A stretch of DNA of 8,127 nt from Flavobacteriia bacterium (GTDB taxonomy: Bacteria > Bacteroidota > Bacteroidia > Flavobacteriales > Schleiferiaceae), in contig CATILC010000002.1 in the NCBI GenBank assembly GCA_949516455.1, positions 1 to 8,127 on the forward strand. The letters are read 5' to 3'. Numbering within the stretch: position 1 is the first letter of the stretch; every line of letters starts with the position of its first letter. Made by a program: the position numbers and the translations under genes. Positions 5,272 through 8,127 of this stretch are shown here, in pieces. The notes beneath the pieces were generated by a model. It saw nothing but the letters and a program-made list of their open reading frames with translations. It was not told the origin of the DNA and did not search any database.

Positions 5272-5798
5272 GAGCGCTCCTGATCGGCATATTTCTCATG
5301 GCGACGGCATGTTCTGAGTCGAACAGGCCGCAAGACAGAGAAGCTGCAGTCCGCGAACTCATAACGGATCTAGATGCCTCTGCGGATGAGTATCAAAGCA
5401 TCCCCTTTCAGCAACTGACAGAACTAAAAAAAGAAGTGGAACCCTACTTCCAGTGGTTCTATCGGTCCTACACCGATACCAGCAAGCCCTCTTTCTGGAT
5501 CAATGAACTCAGCAGCTTGCAACGTGTCCACAAAGCGATCGCACAGGCGCCAGGCCAGCAAAAGCTTCTGGCGGAGTCCATTGAGTACAGTGAGTCCCAG
5601 TTGCAGGACCTCGCCGCCTCGGCCAATGATCTGGACAGTCTTTCCTTTACCACCTACCTCGCTGATGAGCAGGCAGTAGCAGACGAACTCATCTCCAGGG
5701 TCTCTGCTTGCGCCACAGAATATTCGAGATGCCGCACACTCTGGTCTGAGCTTCGGCCTAAGCTGGACAGTACCCGCGCCTACCACACAGATCGATGA
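5268..5798 (+). CDS. Putative lipoprotein, unknown family
   Basis: This is a 176-residue protein that I do not recognise as a named family. The N-terminus MRALLIGIFLMATACSES has a short basic start, a hydrophobic stretch and a cysteine at 15 preceded by Ala-Thr-Ala. This is an acceptable though not perfect lipobox (position -3 is usually Leu), so export and lipid anchoring are likely. The mature part is polar and looks mainly helical, with an aromatic patch PYFQWFYRSY at 59-68 and two cysteines at 148 and 155 (C-x6-C) that could form a disulfide in the periplasm. The start at 5268 overlaps the serS stop and gives the signal peptide; a longer in-frame extension to 5136 lies inside serS and is rejected. 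Its stop overlaps the start of the TPR gene (ATGA), so the two proteins may work together. Function is unknown. Confidence 0.75.
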   Translation: MRALLIGIFLMATACSESNRPQDREAAVRELITDLDASADEYQSIPFQQLTELKKEVEPYFQWFYRSYTDTSKPSFWINELSSLQRVHKAIAQAPGQQKLLAESIEYSESQLQDLAASANDLDSLSFTTYLADEQAVADELISRVSACATEYSRCRTLWSELRPKLDSTRAYHTDR

Positions 5799-7594
5799 AG
5801 CAACTCGCTTTGCTTCTGGCCTTGATCGCCTGCACCTTCGTCCGTGCACAGGACGATCAGTTGGCCGATGCCTATTTCGAAGACGGTGCCTATGAAAAAT
5901 CACTGACCCTTTCCCTTAAGCAGTATCGACGCTTTCCAGACAAAGCACGCTTCGATCGGGTATTGAGAAATTATCAGGCCCTTGAAGAGTGGAAAAAAGC
6001 AGAGCTCTTTACCCGAAAACATCTCAAAAAAACAGCTTCAGACCCGGGCTATTTTTTGGTCGAACTGGCGGTGATCTTGCGGAATGCGAAGGACGAGCAA
6101 GGCGAGCAAGAAGCCCTGGAGGAATTGTTTGAAATGGTCGCACAGTCCCCAGGCCGCGTCTACCCCATCGCTCGACTTTTGGAAAAGAGACAGCTCTACC
6201 AAGCTGCCCTGGATGCATACCAAACGGCAGAAAAGGGCAATCCTTCACTTCGCTTTCACTACCAAAAAGCGCAACTCCAGGGCGAATTGGGCGATGTCGA
6301 ATCCGTCTTCAGGGAGTTGCTCCTGCTGGTCGAGCAGAATCCCGCTTATCTGAATACTGTTCGGCAACTCGCCGGGCAATCGCTTGGAGAAGATCCGGAG
6401 GATCCGACCAATGTCTTTCTGAAGGAACAATTGCTTCTGCGGATCCAGGCCACCCAGGATCCCGTGCTCACCGAATTGCTCACCTGGGTATTTCTTCAGG
6501 AACGAAATTTCCGGGGTGCATTCCGTCAACTCCGTGGTTTGGATATCCGATTGGATCGTCAGCAAAGAGAACTCTTTGATCTGGCGGGTATCTGTATGGA
6601 AAACGAGGAGTTTGCGACCGCCCAGCAGATCTTCGAATACATCATCGGGGCCGGTGAAGTCTCCCCTGTTTACCTTCCCGCTCAGGCTGGCCGGCTTGAG
6701 GCGATGCAGGCCGAACTCTTCGCCAATCCTTCATTCAGCCGGGCATCGGTGGAGATGCTCTCGGCCGAATACCGAGAGGTACTCCAAGGCCTTCCAAGAC
6801 ATCTCGACCTGGCGCCCGCCTATCGCGCGTGGTACCGAATGCTGGCCTTTCAACTCGGAGATACCACACAGGCGCTAGATGGCCTGAAGGCCTTAAGCGA
6901 ATGGCCGGACCCACAACGTACCGAATCGGATGAGACAGCCATGGCCACTGCAGATGTACTCACCTTTTCTGGAAGGCACTATGAAGCCATTCTGTACTAT
7001 GCGCGCATCGAAAAAGAACGCCCCGGAACGGACCTCGCAGATCGGGCCAAGTTCAGCCGGGCGAAAGTCGCCTTCTATCAATCGGAATTCAACTGGGCAG
7101 AGAACCTCTTTGAGGCGCTGAAATTCAGCGTTTCCAAACGCATCGCCAACGACGCCATGGAATACTCCATTCTGATCCGGGACAATGTGGGTTTGGACAC
7201 GAACACAGAAGCACTTTCTCTTTATTCCAAAGCAGAACTCCTTTATTTCCGACAGCGCTATGATGAAGCACTTTCAATCCTTGAAGATGTCCGTGTCGGA
7301 TTCTATGAGCACAGCTTGCAGGACGAGGTGCTATGGATGGAAGCGCGTATACACAAGTCGCGCGGAGATCGGGCCTTGGCCGTATCGGTACTCACTGAAA
7401 TACTGAACGAACACAGCGACGACATACTGGCCGACAACGCGCTGATGATGCTGGGCAGAATTCAGGAAAACGAAGGACTCAGCAATGAAGCCCAAGCCAC
7501 ATACGAGCGCCTGCTCACCGAACACTCCGATTCCTTTTTCATCTCAGAAGCCCGAAAACGCATCCGCATTCTGCGGGGTGAAACGCCTCTTTAG
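5795..7594 (+). CDS. Exported tetratricopeptide-repeat (TPR) protein
   Basis: This 599-residue protein is built almost entirely of helical TPR-like repeats, which usually serve as protein-binding scaffolds. The N-terminus is a signal peptide: hydrophobic residues 4-13, then VRA-Q at 16-19 suits signal peptidase I, but LIAC at 10-13 also fits a lipobox. It is exported to the periplasm or outer membrane either way. Repeats are visible at 22-55 (AYFEDGAYEKSL), 56-90, 122-155 (YQAALDAYQTAEKGNP), 156-185, and more regularly near the C-terminus: FSGRHYEAILYYARIEKERPG (391-411), FYQSEFNWAENLFEAL (427-442), YFRQRYDEALSILEDV (484-499), and EGLSNEAQATYERLLTEHSDS (560-580). The C-terminal part resembles BamD/CpoB-style repeats. 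The middle (200-380) is more divergent. It overlaps the preceding lipoprotein gene by 4 bases. A precise role is not evident. Confidence 0.85.
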   Translation: MKQLALLLALIACTFVRAQDDQLADAYFEDGAYEKSLTLSLKQYRRFPDKARFDRVLRNYQALEEWKKAELFTRKHLKKTASDPGYFLVELAVILRNAKDEQGEQEALEELFEMVAQSPGRVYPIARLLEKRQLYQAALDAYQTAEKGNPSLRFHYQKAQLQGELGDVESVFRELLLLVEQNPAYLNTVRQLAGQSLGEDPEDPTNVFLKEQLLLRIQATQDPVLTELLTWVFLQERNFRGAFRQLRGLDIRLDRQQRELFDLAGICMENEEFATAQQIFEYIIGAGEVSPVYLPAQAGRLEAMQAELFANPSFSRASVEMLSAEYREVLQGLPRHLDLAPAYRAWYRMLAFQLGDTTQALDGLKALSEWPDPQRTESDETAMATADVLTFSGRHYEAILYYARIEKERPGTDLADRAKFSRAKVAFYQSEFNWAENLFEALKFSVSKRIANDAMEYSILIRDNVGLDTNTEALSLYSKAELLYFRQRYDEALSILEDVRVGFYEHSLQDEVLWMEARIHKSRGDRALAVSVLTEILNEHSDDILADNALMMLGRIQENEGLSNEAQATYERLLTEHSDSFFISEARKRIRILRGETPL

Positions 7595-7600
7595 GCTGCT

Positions 7601-7608
7601 TATATTTG
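7601..7608 (+). promoter_or_regulatory. Candidate -7 box upstream of the DUF4286 gene (TATATTTG)
   Basis: TATATTTG is a full match to TAnnTTTG, in the 26-base gap between the TPR stop and the DUF4286 ATG. No TTG stands at the -33 distance. With only 12 bases from the box to the ATG, the transcript would be almost leaderless. It could be an internal promoter that lets DUF4286 and the peptidase be made apart from serS. Confidence 0.35.
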
Positions 7609-7620
7609 GAAAAAGCGCAT

Positions 7621-7929
7621 ATGCTTCTGTACAATGTCACAGTGAACGTGGAAGCGTCCATTGAGGAGGACTGGCTCCGCTGGATGAAGAAAGAACACAT
7701 TCCCATGGTCCTGAATACAGGACTTTTCAGCGGTTACCGCTTTGGCCGACTTTTGGTGGAGGAAGAAGTGGGTATCACCTATTCCATTCAGTACGAAGCC
7801 AGTGACTTGGAAAGCTTCCGTCTCTACGAACAGCTTTATGCCGATGAACTCAGGAGGACAACCACCCAGAAATACGGCTCCAAAATCGTAGCTTTCAGAA
7901 CTTTACTCGATGTTTTTGACCAAAAATAA
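7621..7929 (+). CDS. DUF4286 family protein
   Basis: This small soluble protein of 102 residues matches the Bacteroidota DUF4286 family as I remember it. Its function is unknown; the ferredoxin-like (dimeric alpha/beta barrel) fold is a guess from its pattern. Characteristic parts are the opening strand MLLYNVTVNVE, WLRWMKKEHIP at 18-28, the glycine-containing NTGLFSGYRFGRLLVEEE at 32-49, TYSIQYEA at 53-60, and the terminal KYGSKIVAFRTLLDVF at 84-99. ATG 7621 gives the family's usual start; an in-frame TTG at 7606 would add five residues (MEKAH) and would begin inside the promoter-like box, so it is less likely. The gene follows the TPR gene by 26 bases and precedes a peptidase gene by 4 bases, so it may be cotranscribed with both. 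Confidence 0.85.
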   Translation: MLLYNVTVNVEASIEEDWLRWMKKEHIPMVLNTGLFSGYRFGRLLVEEEVGITYSIQYEASDLESFRLYEQLYADELRRTTTQKYGSKIVAFRTLLDVFDQK

Positions 7930-7933
7930 ACCC

Positions 7934-8127
7934 ATGAAGAACCCGCTCTTTTCCCTGCTGATCCTCCTTGGCTTTGCACTCTCTGCTCAGAATACAATGA
8001 GCCCAGAAAAACTCTGGGAACTCGGGCGCGTGGGCCTGGAAGATGCCTGTGAAGATCAGGTATTGTACGGCGTTTCATATTACGATACGGAGGCCAACTC
8101 CGGCGTTCGCGAATTGTATCTGGCCGA
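7934..8127 (+). CDS. S9-family (prolyl oligopeptidase type) peptidase, N-terminus only
   Basis: Only the first 64 codons are in the window and the gene runs off the right edge. The protein begins with a signal peptide, MKNPLFSLLILLGFALSAQ, with a likely cut after SA or SAQ. Then comes MSPEKLWELGRVG, a pattern I associate with Bacteroidota secreted S9 peptidases of the acylaminoacyl-peptidase/dipeptidyl-peptidase type, followed by VLYGVSYYDTEANSGVRELYLAD, which fits the first blade of their beta-propeller. The catalytic hydrolase domain is not in view, so activity cannot be judged. The expected role is cleavage of peptides in the periplasm or outside the cell. The start lies 4 bases after the DUF4286 stop, which suggests one transcript. 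Confidence 0.8.
   Translation, partial: MKNPLFSLLILLGFALSAQNTMSPEKLWELGRVGLEDACEDQVLYGVSYYDTEANSGVRELYLA

Noticed and set aside
7606..7620. TTG start for the DUF4286 gene
   Set aside because: The ATG at 7621 gives the family's normal first strand, and the TTG lies in a promoter-like box.
1..8127. Mobile elements, CRISPR arrays, tRNA or rRNA genes
   Set aside because: No transposase, terminal repeats, spaced direct repeats or RNA-gene hallmarks were seen; all large frames are core genes in a compact arrangement.

Overview
The window looks like a piece of a Bacteroidota chromosome, most likely Flavobacteriales or a close relative. I infer this from the character of the proteins: a YebC whose N-terminus reads MGRAFEYRKARKMKRW, DUF2797 and DUF4286 proteins, an S9 peptidase with the '(M)xPEKLWELGRV' start, and exported proteins whose signal peptides end in '-AQ'. 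Start codons lack clear Shine-Dalgarno sequences, and several genes are preceded by TAnnTTTG-like boxes, which are the -7 element of Bacteroidota promoters. Base composition is moderate and even. I see no mobile element, tRNA, rRNA or CRISPR array. This is core, housekeeping DNA.

Layout, minus strand (1-2313): yebC, then a 156-base spacer with two inverted repeats, then groES and groEL. groEL runs off the left edge, so only its first 378 residues are present. The groESL pair encodes the Hsp60/Hsp10 chaperonin. No CIRCE operator is visible upstream of it.

Layout, plus strand (2421-8127): a DUF2797 protein is divergent from yebC across a 107-base spacer that holds candidate promoters for both directions. 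Next come rplU (bL21) behind a well-formed Bacteroidota promoter, and rpmA (bL27). A strong intrinsic terminator with a UUCG tetraloop closes this unit. The second unit is serS (seryl-tRNA synthetase), a small putative lipoprotein, and a large exported TPR protein; both junctions in this group are 4-base ATGA stop/start overlaps, so the three genes are probably translationally coupled. A DUF4286 protein and the first 64 codons of an S9 prolyl-oligopeptidase-type exported peptidase follow at short spacing.

The genes together serve protein synthesis and folding: ribosomal proteins, tRNA charging, the YebC translation factor and the chaperonin. A small block of cell-envelope proteins is attached behind serS. 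I found no clearly new biological system. The points most worth checking are the GIY-YIG-like residue layout of the DUF2797 protein, the tightly coupled serS-lipoprotein-TPR cluster of unknown envelope function, and several inverted repeats near promoters.
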